The translations under genes were made by a program, and so were the position numbers. 64,000 bases of DNA from Methylobacterium tardum (GTDB lineage: Bacteria > Pseudomonadota > Alphaproteobacteria > Rhizobiales > Beijerinckiaceae). Below, piece after piece: positions 9,125 to 18,806 of this stretch. Numbering within the stretch: position 1 is the stretch's first letter; each line of letters begins with the position of its first letter. Below the pieces are notes generated by a model that was not told where the DNA came from, ran no database searches, and worked only from the letters and a program-made list of their open reading frames with translations. The DNA is taken from NCBI RefSeq assembly GCF_023546765.1, contig NZ_CP097484.1, positions 1,954,001-2,018,000 on the forward strand. Direction: 5' to 3'.

Positions 9125-9756
9125 GGCGATCCTCCGTCTTTGCGAGCGCAGCGAAGCAACCCAGGGCGGCGCCGCGTTCGGAGGCGTCCCGCGGCTCTGG
9201 GTTGCGCCCCGTTCGAAGACGACCCGCTGCCCTGGGTCGCTTCGCTGCGCTCGCGATGACGGCGGCGTGCCTCACCGCCTGCGACGACCCGTCGATGCGG
9301 GTGCAGAACCGCTACGAGGTCTACGGCAAGGCACCGCTCTTCCCGGGCGGGGCCGAGACGCAGACGCCCGCGCCGGGGACCGTCGCGCAGGGCGACGCGG
9401 CTTACGATGCCGACCTCGACACGCCGCCCCATCTCGACGCGGCGCTCCTCGCCCGCGGCAAGGAACGCTACGAGGCGATCTGCACCCCCTGCCACGGCCA
9501 TTCCGGCCACGGCGACGGCATGATCGTGCAGCGCGGCTTCCCGCCCCCGCCCTCCTTCCACGAGGACCGCCTGCGGGTGGCGCCGGCCCGCTACGTCGCC
9601 GACGTGATCACCAAGGGCTACGGGGTGATGTACCCCTACGCCAATCGGGTCGCGCCCCGGGACCGCTGGGCGATCGCCGCCTATATCCGCGCCCTGCAGC
9701 TCTCGCAGGGCGCGCGGGTCGCCGACGTGCCGGGCCTCGCGGAGCGGCTGCCATGA
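9121..9756 (+). CDS. actE: alternative complex III monohaem cytochrome c ActE
   Basis: Lipoprotein monohaem cytochrome c of alternative complex III, 211 residues. The haem site is CTPCH (C121-H125) and the C-terminal YPYANRV motif supplies the likely methionine ligand (VMYPYA). The mature protein starts at C54 in a lipobox-like LTAC. Residues 5-48 are read through a palindromic repeat (9134-9262) whose right arm codes for most of the hydrophobic signal core LGRFAALAMTAA. The N-terminus is therefore much longer and more arginine-rich than in ordinary ActE. Start ATG 9121 overlaps actD. The in-frame internal ATG 46 would leave only eight residues before C54, too short for a signal peptide. Confidence 0.88.
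   Translation: MRRSSVFASAAKQPRAAPRSEASRGSGLRPVRRRPAALGRFAALAMTAACLTACDDPSMRVQNRYEVYGKAPLFPGGAETQTPAPGTVAQGDAAYDADLDTPPHLDAALLARGKERYEAICTPCHGHSGHGDGMIVQRGFPPPPSFHEDRLRVAPARYVADVITKGYGVMYPYANRVAPRDRWAIAAYIRALQLSQGARVADVPGLAERLP
9134..9262. repeat. palindromic repeat inserted in actE coding sequence
   Basis: Two 33-base arms, 9134-9166 and 9230-9262, are inverted copies of each other with 30 of 33 positions matching. Both contain the GCGAGCGCAGCGAAGC core that is common as a dispersed palindrome in methylobacteria and bradyrhizobia. The 63 bases between the arms contain a further CTGGGTTGCG copy of part of the arm. The whole element stays in frame within actE and contains no stop. Confidence 0.8.
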
Positions 9757-10717
9757 TCGAATCCCTGGCCCGGGGCTGGCTTCTGGCCTGGCTCGTCTGG
9801 AGCGCGGTTCCCGTGGGCAGCCTCGTCCTGATGCTGATCCACCGGGTCACCGGCGGCCGCTGGGGCGAGGCCCTGGCCCCCGCCCTGCGCCCGGCCGCCG
9901 CCTTGATGCCGCTGGCCGCCCTGGCGTTCCTCGGCGTGGGCGTCAGCCTGCCCGCCCTCTACCCCTGGGCGGCCGATCCTGGGACGGTGAAGCCGGACAT
10001 CGTCCAGCTCTACCTCGACCCGGCCCTGTTCGGCCTGCGGGCGGCCGTTGCGCTGGTCGGCTGGTCGGTCCTCGCCCTGTTGTGCCTCGCCGGCCGCTGC
10101 TCCCCCTCGCGGCGGCCCTGGGCCTCAGCTTCTACGGCCTCACGATCAGCCTCGTGGCGGTCGACTGGATCCTCTCGGTGGAGCCGCACTTCACGTCCTC
10201 CGCCTTCGCGGCCAACATCGCCCTCCACCAGATCCTGGCGGCCCTGGCCTGGGCCGCGATGGCGAGCCCGCCGGGGCTCGACGAGGACCGCGCCTCCGAC
10301 CTCGCCGGGCTGATCCTCGCGACCCTTCTCGGGGTCCTCTACCTGGGCCTGATGTCCTACATCGTCGCGTGGTACGGCGACCTGCCCGAGAAGGCGGCCT
10401 GGTACCTGAAGCGCGGCACCGGCCCCTGGATCGCCGTCCTCCTCGCGTCGCTGGCGACCGGGGGGCTCCTGCCCTTCGCGGCCCTTCTGTTCGCCCGGAT
10501 CCGGCGGAGCGCCGCCGCCTTGCGGGTCGTCGGCCTCCTCGTGCTGATCGGGGTCGCCCTGCACCTCGCGTGGTACGTCCTGCCGGCCTACGAGTCCGGT
10601 GCGGGCGCCGCCGCCGCGTTCGCGGTCCCGGGTCTCGCGCTGCTGGCCCTGGTATCGGTGCCGGTCGGCCGCCGCCTCGCCCGGATCGGACCGTCGCGGA
10701 GACCGCACCATGCCTGA
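9753..10717 (+). pseudogene. actF: alternative complex III NrfD-like subunit ActF, frameshifted
   Basis: Membrane subunit homologous to ActC. The first part, from ATG 9753, reads MIESLARGWLLAWLVWSAVP and continues in frame to about base 10092 (...VLALLCLAG). The rest of the protein, from PLLPLAAALGLSFYGL to the TGA at 10715-10717, is in a different frame. Adding one G to the GG at about 10092-10093 gives LAGPLLPLAA and an unbroken protein of about 321 residues. A GTG at 10082 could restart translation of the second part, but two halves of a membrane protein are unlikely to be functional. All neighbours in the operon are intact, so a sequence error is the simplest explanation; a true one-base deletion or programmed shift is possible. 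Start overlaps the actE stop. Confidence 0.85.
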
Positions 10718-11222
10718 ACAGGCGGCCGACGGCCAGCTGCATACCGGCGTGCACGACGACGCCGTGGGCCACGCCCGCCCCGGCACGGAGGCGGCGACCC
10801 TCGCCCTGCGCCCGGTGCTGCTCACCGGCCTGTTCATCGTGCTGTTCGTGGGCGCGACGCTGGCGGGCCTGCGCCTCTACTACACGCTCACCGTGAGCCT
10901 GCCGCTCATGCGGCCGCCCCGCACCTTCCCGGAACCGCGCCTGCAGCGGGCACCGGCGGGCGATCTCGATGCCTTCCTCCGAGACCAGAAGGCGCGGCTC
11001 GCCGGCTATGCCTGGATCGACCGCGACAGGGGCATCGCCCGCATGCCGATCGATGCGGCGATGGCCCGCCTCGCCGCGGAGGGCGATGCCGGCTTCGCCG
11101 CGCCCGCCCAGCCCGAGCAGGTGCCGCCGCTCGGGAGCCGCGGCGGCGCATCGAGTGCCCTCCCCGCGCCGGACGGGCAGCCCGGCAGCCACCAGCGCGC
11201 CGCCTCCGAGGGGGCCCGCTGA
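10710..11222 (+). CDS. single-pass membrane protein of the ACIII/caa3 operon
   Basis: A 170-residue protein between actF and coxB. It has a short cytoplasmic N-terminus with several histidines, one transmembrane helix (about residues 36-57), and a periplasmic part containing GYAWIDRDRGIARMPIDAAM (about 96-115), followed by a low-complexity Ala/Gly/Pro tail. A motif of the form W-x-D-x-x-x-G-x-x-R-x-P-I-x-x-A-M is seen in small proteins coded beside alternative complex III and caa3 oxidase operons in other bacteria; its function is not established. Start ATG 10710 overlaps the actF end, and its stop overlaps coxB by one base, so it is part of the same transcript. An assembly or linker role is inference. 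Confidence 0.75.
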   Translation: MPEQAADGQLHTGVHDDAVGHARPGTEAATLALRPVLLTGLFIVLFVGATLAGLRLYYTLTVSLPLMRPPRTFPEPRLQRAPAGDLDAFLRDQKARLAGYAWIDRDRGIARMPIDAAMARLAAEGDAGFAAPAQPEQVPPLGSRGGASSALPAPDGQPGSHQRAASEGAR

Positions 11223-12301
11223 TGGAATCGCTGATGCCGGCCTGGCTGATGCCCATCGCCGCCTCCACGCAGGCCGCCAAGGTCGACCGGATCTTCCTCG
11301 GCCTGACCCTGATCTCGGCCTTCATCGTGCTCCTCGTGGTCGGCCTCCTGGTCACCTTCGCGATCCGCTTCCGCCGCGGCTCGAAGGCCGACCGGGGGCC
11401 GCTCCCCGAGGTCGTCTCCCGCGAGTTCGAGATCGGCTGGACCGCCGCCACCCTGTTCATCTTCGTGTTCATCTTCTGGTGGGCGGCCTCGGCCGAGATC
11501 GGGGCCTTCTCGCCGCCCAAGGACGCGCTCGAAGTCCACGTCGTCGGCAAGCAGTGGATGTGGAAGACGCAAAGTTCCAACGGCGCCCGCGAGATCAACG
11601 AGCTGCACGTGCCGGTGGGCGTGCCGGTGCGCCTGGTCCTGACCTCGCAGGACGTGATCCATTCCTTCTACATCCCGGCCTTCCGTCTGAAGCGCGACGC
11701 GGTGCCCGATCAGACCACCGAGGCGTGGTTCCAGGCGACCAAGACCGGCACGTTTCAGCTCATGTGCACCGAGTATTGCGGCACCGACCACGCCCGCATG
11801 CTCGGCCGTGTGATCGTCATGGAGCCGCAGGATTACGCGGCCTGGCTCTCGGCCCAGCCCGAGGGCGACGACCTCGCCCATCAGGGCGCGCGGCTTTTCT
11901 CGGAGCGAGGCTGCTCGGGCTGTCACGCGCCCGGCTCCGCCGTGCATGCGCCCAGCCTCGCCGGCATCTGGGGGCAGGCGGTGCAGCTCGACGGCGGCAA
12001 GCTCGCGACCGTCGATGCCGCCTATGTGCGCGACTCGATCCTCCAGCCGAAGCGGGACATCGTGGCGGGCTACGCGCCGGTCATGCCGAGCTACCAGGGC
12101 CTGCTCTCGGACGGCGAGATCCAGGCGCTGACCGCCTATATCCGCTCGCTGGGCGCGGGGCCGCGAGAGATCCGCACGCCCGGCCTGCCTCCGCTGTCCT
12201 CGCGGGTGCCCGGCACGGCGCCCGAGCGCAGCCCCGCGATGGTGCCCGGCGCCCCCGTCGCCGACACGCCGGCCCCCGCCGGACCGGCGGTGCGGCCGTG
12301 A
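11222..12301 (+). CDS. coxB: cytochrome c oxidase subunit II with fused cytochrome c (caa3)
   Basis: Subunit II of the caa3-type terminal oxidase, 359 residues. Two transmembrane helices (about residues 22-45 and 75-95) are followed by the cupredoxin domain whose CuA site is CTEYCGTDHARM (about 182-193), giving the usual C-x3-C-x3-H-x2-M plus an upstream histidine in DVIHSFYIP. A class I cytochrome c domain follows with CSGCH (about 231-235) and the distal methionine in APVMPSYQGLL. The fused haem allows direct transfer from ActE/ActA to CuA. The C-terminus is a proline-rich tail. No long N-terminal signal is apparent. It is coupled to the preceding gene by a one-base overlap. Confidence 0.94.
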   Translation: MESLMPAWLMPIAASTQAAKVDRIFLGLTLISAFIVLLVVGLLVTFAIRFRRGSKADRGPLPEVVSREFEIGWTAATLFIFVFIFWWAASAEIGAFSPPKDALEVHVVGKQWMWKTQSSNGAREINELHVPVGVPVRLVLTSQDVIHSFYIPAFRLKRDAVPDQTTEAWFQATKTGTFQLMCTEYCGTDHARMLGRVIVMEPQDYAAWLSAQPEGDDLAHQGARLFSERGCSGCHAPGSAVHAPSLAGIWGQAVQLDGGKLATVDAAYVRDSILQPKRDIVAGYAPVMPSYQGLLSDGEIQALTAYIRSLGAGPREIRTPGLPPLSSRVPGTAPERSPAMVPGAPVADTPAPAGPAVRP

Positions 12302-12335
12302 TCCCCGCGCAGACATCCCGATCCGGAGTGCCCGC

Positions 12336-14029
<1,694 letters not shown>

Positions 14030-14033
<4 letters not shown>

Positions 14034-14707
14034 GCGACCCCGCCATCGTCCCCGAGGCGCTGCTCCGAGAACCCTGGGACGGGCTCAGGCTGTCCGAGGA
14101 TGAAGCGCTGTCCCGGCAGCGCTTCGGCGCGACCTTCGGCATCTGGATCTTCATCGCCAGCGAGGTGCTGTTCTTCGGGGCGCTGTTCCTGTTCTACGCC
14201 GCCGTGCGGGCCGAGCACGCGGAGGCCTTCGCGGCCGCCGCCCGCGAGACCAACATCGTCTACGGCACCCTCAACACCGCGCTCCTGCTGACCAGCGGCC
14301 TGACCGCGGCGGCGGCCTCGCGCGCCTCCGAGCACGCCTCCTTGAGCCGGATGACCCTCTGGTGCCTCGCGGCAACCGCCCTCCTCGGCCTCGCCTTCCT
14401 GGCGGTGAAAGGGCTGGAATATCGCGAGGACATCGCCGGGCACCTCGTGCCGGGACCGGGCTTCAAGCTGCCGGAGGCGCCCGCGCAGCTGTTCTTCGGC
14501 TTCTACTGGCTGTCGACCGGCATCCACGGGGTCCATCTCGCCATCGGCATCGGCCTCGTGGCGCGGCTGATCGTGATCGGCTGGCGCGACCGGGACCGCC
14601 TCCCCGGCAATCCGCAGGTCGAGGTCGCGCTGCTCTACTGGGGGTTCGTCGACATGGTCTGGCTGTTCCTCTACCCGGCCCTCTACCTCGCGGGGCGCGC
14701 GGGATGA
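14030..14707 (+). CDS. coxC: cytochrome c oxidase subunit III
   Basis: A 225-residue, seven-helix subunit III. FGIWIFIASEVLFFGALFLFYAAVR (about residues 35-59) and the C-terminal FFGFYWLSTGIHGVHLAIGI (about 152-171) and EVALLYWGFVDMVWLFLYPALYL (about 199-221) are typical. The ASEVLFF glutamate corresponds to the conserved lipid/proton site. It stabilises subunit I and binds no metal. Start ATG overlaps the coxA stop by four bases; stop overlaps coxD. Confidence 0.93.
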
Positions 14708-15000
14708 GCGACGGCGTCTCCGCGGGCACGGTCTGGCGCCACGTCCTGCCGGTCTGGCTCGGCCTGATGGCGCTGCTGGCGCTGAGCTGCGCCGCCGCCT
14801 ACGCGCCGCTGGGCGCCTGGACCGTGGCGGTCAGCTTCGGCATCGCCGCCACGCAGGCCGGCCTCGTCGCGCTGCTGTTCATGCGCCTCGACCGGGCGAA
14901 CGCCCTCATCCGCCTCACGGCGGCCTGCGGGCTGTTCTGGTCGGCGATCCTGTTCTCCCTGAGCCTCGCCGACGTGCTGAGCCGCCTGACGCGGTCCTGA
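14704..15000 (+). CDS. cytochrome c oxidase subunit IV-like small membrane protein
   Basis: A 98-residue protein with three transmembrane helices (about residues 12-34, 37-57 and 66-90), matching the prokaryotic cytochrome c oxidase subunit IV (CtaF/CoxD-like) family in length and in position as last gene of the oxidase operon. FMRLDRANALIRLTAACGLFW resembles the conserved region of the family. It has no redox role; probable function is stability or assembly. It overlaps the coxC stop (ATGA). Confidence 0.85.
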   Translation: MSDGVSAGTVWRHVLPVWLGLMALLALSCAAAYAPLGAWTVAVSFGIAATQAGLVALLFMRLDRANALIRLTAACGLFWSAILFSLSLADVLSRLTRS

Positions 15001-15157
15001 TCTCCGGTCCTGGGGGTCGCCTCGACCGGAGACCGACCGAACGCGCCGCGCTCCTGAATCGGTCGCAGGATCGTGTGGCGGCCATCACCCGGATGGGGGA
15101 TGTGCCGCCCCGGGACGGCCGCTAGGGTCACGCCATCTCCGAGACGAGACCACCTTC

Positions 15158-15188
15158 AAGCCCGCCCGGCTTCTGCCGCGGCGGGCTT
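15158..15188 (+). terminator. candidate intrinsic terminator after the oxidase operon
   Basis: A nine-base stem AAGCCCGCC/GGCGGGCTT (15158-15166 with 15180-15188) and a 13-base loop, followed by CTTCTC. It lies between the convergent oxidase operon and the DUF4142 gene. The T tract is short, so termination strength is uncertain. Confidence 0.45.
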
Positions 15189-15238
15189 CTTCTCGGGTTC
15201 GGCGCGGTGCCCGCGCCGAACCGGGTCCCGGCCCCGCG

Positions 15239-15937
15239 TCAGCCGGGCTGCTGGCCGCCCATCCGCGCCTGCATGCGGGTGAGCTGGGCGATGTGCAGGT
15301 TGATCAGCGGCAGCGCGCCCCGGGCGATCCGGCGCAGGCCCGGATCCTCGCCCGACTGGGCGTAGCTGCCGTGGATGCCGAGCGCCTCCTGGTGGCCCTG
15401 GAGCGAGGCGTTCACGAAGGTCGCGTCGTATTGCGGTCCCGGCGGCATGCCGGTGAGCTGCGAGAGGATCTGCGCCTTCTGCGCGTCGGTGGTCATGCCC
15501 TGGGGCGACGCGACGCCGAGACCCCCGGCGACCCCGCCCGCAACGCCGCCCGCGACGCCGGCCGCCGTGTTCACGGCGGCGCCGGCCACCGCCACCGGTG
15601 CCGCGACAAGGCCGCCGATCAGGCCGCCGGGGCCGGCGGCCGCGGGGCCCGGAGCCGGGATCGGCGCGCCGCCCGTATAGGCGCTGATCTTCCGGGACAG
15701 GTTCACCTGCTCGATCACCTCGGCGCGGGAGAACTTCCTGACCATCGGGTTCGTGGTCTTCTCGTGGGCGTCGCGGGCCGTGTTCTCCAGGAACAGGCCG
15801 CCGGCGGTCGCCATCTGGAGATAGGCGCCGGTGGGGATCGCGCCGGCCGGCGTGACCTGCGCGATGGCGGTGCGGGTGAGCGCCAGGGCCGCGGTGGCGC
15901 CCAGCATGGTGGTGAGGATGTCGCGACGGTGCATCAT
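15239..15937 (-). CDS. exported DUF4142-like protein with Gly/Ala-rich insert
   Basis: From ATG 15937 the protein has 232 residues and starts MMHRRDILTTMLGATAALAL, a plausible signal peptide ending near TAIAQ. The rest is a ferritin-like four-helix fold of the DUF4142 kind: GAYLQMATAGGLFLENTARD (helix 1), TNPMVRKFSRAEVIEQVNLS (helix 2), then a long insert with repeated GGVAGGVAGG units, and C-terminal helices FVNASLQGHQEALGIHGSYA and ALPLINLHIAQLTRMQARMG. A histidine pair (about 187 and 193) is in the usual place. A GTG 27 bases upstream (15964) could also serve as start, but would place nine residues before the signal. Function is unknown; family members are linked to envelope stress. Confidence 0.75.
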   Translation of the reverse strand: MMHRRDILTTMLGATAALALTRTAIAQVTPAGAIPTGAYLQMATAGGLFLENTARDAHEKTTNPMVRKFSRAEVIEQVNLSRKISAYTGGAPIPAPGPAAAGPGGLIGGLVAAPVAVAGAAVNTAAGVAGGVAGGVAGGLGVASPQGMTTDAQKAQILSQLTGMPPGPQYDATFVNASLQGHQEALGIHGSYAQSGEDPGLRRIARGALPLINLHIAQLTRMQARMGGQQPG

Positions 15938-16278
15938 AGGACAGGTTCCAATGGGATGAGGCACCCGACGCCCCGATCATCGCTGAGGTGCTGCTTGGCG
16001 AACCTCACGACGCGGACAAGGTTCCTGCTCAAGCTCCCGCAACGCGCGCCCGGATCAGCGGGTCGATCTTGGCGATACCGGCTTGGCGAGACCGTTCTCG
16101 TGTCAGATCTGCCGGTATTCATCCTATTCGCCGGTGTCTCCACGCTCGGTGTGCAGCTTTATCTCCGATCCGGCCGGCTCTAGACTGGCCGATCGGACGA
16201 GGCCGCGTTCGGGCTTCGCGCGGCACCGCGCGTCCGGGGCGCGCCGGCCCTGCCGGATGAACCGGGGCTGAGGTGACG
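15938..16278. other. divergent intergenic region, no gene seen
   Basis: About 340 bases between the DUF4142 gene (minus) and the LacI gene (plus). It should hold both promoters. No convincing operator palindrome or RNA structure was identified by eye; short ORFs in it have no recognisable features. Confidence 0.4.
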
Positions 16279-17340
16279 ATGGGCCAGATGACGATCAAGG
16301 ATGTCGCGCGGCGGGCCGGCGTGAGCTTCCAGACGGTCTCCCTGGTCCTGAACCATCCCGAGAAGGTCGCTCGGACCACGCGCGAGACCATCGAGGCCGC
16401 CATGCGCGACCTGGAATTCGTACCGAGCCTCGCGGCCCGCTCGCTGCGCAAGAAGCCGAGCCGCAGCATCGCCTGCGTGTTCGCCGTGGGCGCCCGGCCC
16501 GATGACGCGGCCGGCCTGATGCAGGAGACCGACGAGGGCCTCCTCCTGCAGGCCTTCGCGACCGTGACCGACCAGCACGGCTACACGCTGATCCACCGGC
16601 GCTGGTGCCGCGACGCTCCCGACGGCTTGAGCCGGATCACCGGCCTGGTCAGCGAGGCCCGGGTCGACGGCATGGTGGTCTTCGCGGAGTGTCGGGACGA
16701 CCCGCTGATCGCGATGCTGCAGGCCAAGCGCTTCCCGTTCGTGGTGTTCGGCCTCGACGCGCCCGGCGCGCATTTCGCGGCGCGGGCCGAGCGCGACGCG
16801 GTCTACGAGGCGGTGCGCTACCTCGCCCGGACGGGCAGCCGGTCGATCTGCTTCCTCAAGGGCGCGCAGGACGGGCGGCGGTCGCCGACCGTCGCCGAGC
16901 GGTTCCGGGGCTACCGGGACGCGCTGGCGGAAGCGGGGCTGCCCCTGCGCGACGATCTCGTCGTCCCGTGCGGCTGGACATCCGAGGACGGCTATCGCGC
17001 GACGCTCAGCCTGCTCGACCGTCCGGATCGACCGGACGCGATCGTGGCGGCGGACGACCGGGTGGCCTTCGGGGTGCTCAAGGCGCTGCACGATCGCGGC
17101 GTCCACGTCCCCGGGGCGATCCGGGTCGTCGGCTTCGACAATTGCGTCCAGAGCGCCTTCACGATCCCGAGCCTCACCTCGATCGAGGGGCCGACCCTGG
17201 AGATGGTCCGGTTCGCCTTCGCGACGCTCGTGGAGGTCATCGAGGGCACGCGCACGCCGGACGACCTCGCGCAGAAGCTGTTCCCCACCCGCCTCGTCGT
17301 GCGCGAGTCCACGGAGGCGGGGACACGGCCGCAGCTTTAG
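16279..17340 (+). CDS. LacI family transcriptional regulator
   Basis: DNA-binding repressor/activator of 353 residues. The N-terminal helix-turn-helix reads MTIKDVARRAGVSFQTVSLVLN (from the fourth residue), followed by the hinge LEFVPSLAARSLRKKPS typical of LacI/PurR proteins. The rest is a periplasmic-binding-like effector domain with two lobes, ending in VVGFDNCVQSAFTIPSLTSI and a C-terminal RLVVRES segment, as in PurR/RbsR relatives. The effector is probably a sugar or nucleoside but no metabolic gene is adjacent, so no target is proposed. Three starts are possible (GTG 16273, ATG 16279, ATG 16288); 16279 is preferred because GCTGAGG lies a few bases upstream. Confidence 0.9.
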   Translation: MGQMTIKDVARRAGVSFQTVSLVLNHPEKVARTTRETIEAAMRDLEFVPSLAARSLRKKPSRSIACVFAVGARPDDAAGLMQETDEGLLLQAFATVTDQHGYTLIHRRWCRDAPDGLSRITGLVSEARVDGMVVFAECRDDPLIAMLQAKRFPFVVFGLDAPGAHFAARAERDAVYEAVRYLARTGSRSICFLKGAQDGRRSPTVAERFRGYRDALAEAGLPLRDDLVVPCGWTSEDGYRATLSLLDRPDRPDAIVAADDRVAFGVLKALHDRGVHVPGAIRVVGFDNCVQSAFTIPSLTSIEGPTLEMVRFAFATLVEVIEGTRTPDDLAQKLFPTRLVVRESTEAGTRPQL

Positions 17341-17929
17341 TGGTCGAAATCCGACGCTTGGTACCCGCCGTCCGGTCTGCTTCCGACCCAACTCAGCGAT
17401 TTATAGGCTGTCGTGAGCATCCTGGAAGCGGACATATGCTCCGCCGCTCGTATGCCGTGATGCGCCCTCGACGGTCGAGCGAACGGCCAGTGTCGGGCCG
17501 GGTCGCCGCGAACCGACAGCATGACCTCACCGCACCATGCCGCCGGAAGGCGCTGTCGACCGGTCTGCGCGGGCGGCGGCGGAACACAGGCCGGTCGATG
17601 CACCGCACGTTCGTGGAGCGAACGCGCGATCGCAAGATGACGTCCCGGGCGTCGTCGGGACAGTCGCACTTGGCGTGCTCGTTCCCTTCTGGGTCTGACC
17701 TGATCTCTACGCCGGCACGGTCACGGCACCGTCCCGTCAGGCAGGCCGCCCGAGAGACCTTTGCCGCCGCTCTGGGTGGCCTTCGTCAACGCAAAGCTGA
17801 GGACTGCTGGCGGCCCTGCGCGTCGGCGATGGCGGCGTACGCGCCCGGGAGCTTGGACAGGTCACCGACGATCCCACTCGGGCCTGCGCGTTGCCTTGTG
17901 GAAGCGCGGTCTCTGGAAAGCTGCGATGC
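17341..17929. other. 589-base gap with no recognisable gene
   Basis: Between the LacI gene and the convergent SDR gene. Short open frames exist on both strands but none has a ribosome site, family signature or normal codon pattern. GC is slightly lower than in the neighbouring genes. No tRNA or clear terminator was seen. Confidence 0.4.
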
Positions 17930-18655
17930 TCACCAGGGCAATGCGCCCTGTTCGTTCGCGAAGCTGCCGGTCGGGCCATCCTCGCCGAGGAGCGCATACC
18001 GGATCGCGACCACTGCCGCCTGATCGGGCGTGCGGGTGCCGGCGTAGTTCGTCGCTTCCGTGGCCGTGTAGCCGGGGCAGATTGCGTTGACCTTGATCTT
18101 CCTGTCCCGAAGCTGTCCCGCGTAGCTCAAAGTCAGGGCGTTCAGGGCGGCCTTCGACGCCTGATAGATCGGCATCGCGAAACCGGCGAACGCCCAGTTC
18201 GGGTCCGACCGCAGGCCGAACGAGGCCAGCTCTGACGAGACGTTGACGATGCAGCCGCGCCCCGACGCTTCGAGCAGGGGCACCATCGCGTCGGTCAGCA
18301 GGAGCGGCCCGAGGACGTTGACCGACATGGTCCGCCGCAGGCGGTCCGCGGCGGTGAGCATCGGGTCGTGATCCACGCCGATGCCGGCATTGTTCACCAG
18401 GGCGTCGAGAGAGCCGTAGCCCTGCTGGATCATCTCGGCGAGACGCGTCACGCTTGCCGCCGAGGTGGTGTCCAGCTCGACCGGGCGGACCGGCAGCCCC
18501 TCCGCCCGCAGGGCGTTGCAGGCGGCCTCGCCCTTGCCGATGTCGCGGCATCCAAGCAGCACCTGCGCGCCCTGCCGGGCAAGGCCCGTGGCGATGGCGA
18601 GCCCGATGCCGCGGTTGGCGCCGCTGACCAGGGCGAGGATGGGTTTCGTGCTCAT
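17930..18655 (-). CDS. SDR family NAD(P)-dependent oxidoreductase, SoxR-regulated
   Basis: A 241-residue classical short-chain dehydrogenase/reductase. The nucleotide motif is SGANRGIGLA (about residues 10-19), the structural NNAG is present (VNNAGIG, about 85-91), the catalytic serine is in VNVSSELAS and the YxxxK is YQASKAA (about 158-164). The form most resembles carbonyl reductase-type enzymes that reduce reactive aldehydes, ketones or quinones with NADPH; the substrate cannot be read from sequence. Start ATG 18655 is chosen over an upstream extension, which would run across the regulator box. The gene is divergent from soxR and a SoxR box with a properly placed promoter points towards it, suggesting induction by redox-cycling compounds. 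Confidence 0.88.
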   Translation of the reverse strand: MSTKPILALVSGANRGIGLAIATGLARQGAQVLLGCRDIGKGEAACNALRAEGLPVRPVELDTTSAASVTRLAEMIQQGYGSLDALVNNAGIGVDHDPMLTAADRLRRTMSVNVLGPLLLTDAMVPLLEASGRGCIVNVSSELASFGLRSDPNWAFAGFAMPIYQASKAALNALTLSYAGQLRDRKIKVNAICPGYTATEATNYAGTRTPDQAAVVAIRYALLGEDGPTGSFANEQGALPW

Positions 18656-18764
18656 GTCGTCGTCCGCTCCGTCAGAACCGGAGGCGCGCCCACCCATGAA
18701 CCAGCAGAAGCGTCGACCCCGGAGGCACCCCGGCCTCCCGGCCCGGGGACTTGCACCGGCAAGT

Positions 18765-18804
18765 CGACAGCCCGTATGAAACCTCAAGCTCACTTGAGGT
18801 CAAG
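18765..18804 (-). promoter_or_regulatory. SoxR box and SoxR-type promoter for the SDR gene
   Basis: Bases 18782-18799 read CCTCAAGCTCACTTGAGG, an inverted repeat differing from the Escherichia coli soxS box only in the central bases. On the minus strand a -35 TTGACC (18804-18799) overlaps its edge, and CATACG lies 19 bases further on as a -10. A 19-base spacer is the known signature of SoxR-activated promoters. Direction is towards the SDR gene. soxR starts only eight bases beyond the box on the other strand. Confidence 0.85.
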
Positions 18805-18806
18805 CG

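Noticed and set aside
17761..18090. 109-residue plus-strand open frame overlapping the SDR gene
   Set aside because: Overlaps the conserved SDR C-terminus in antisense and has no recognisable feature.
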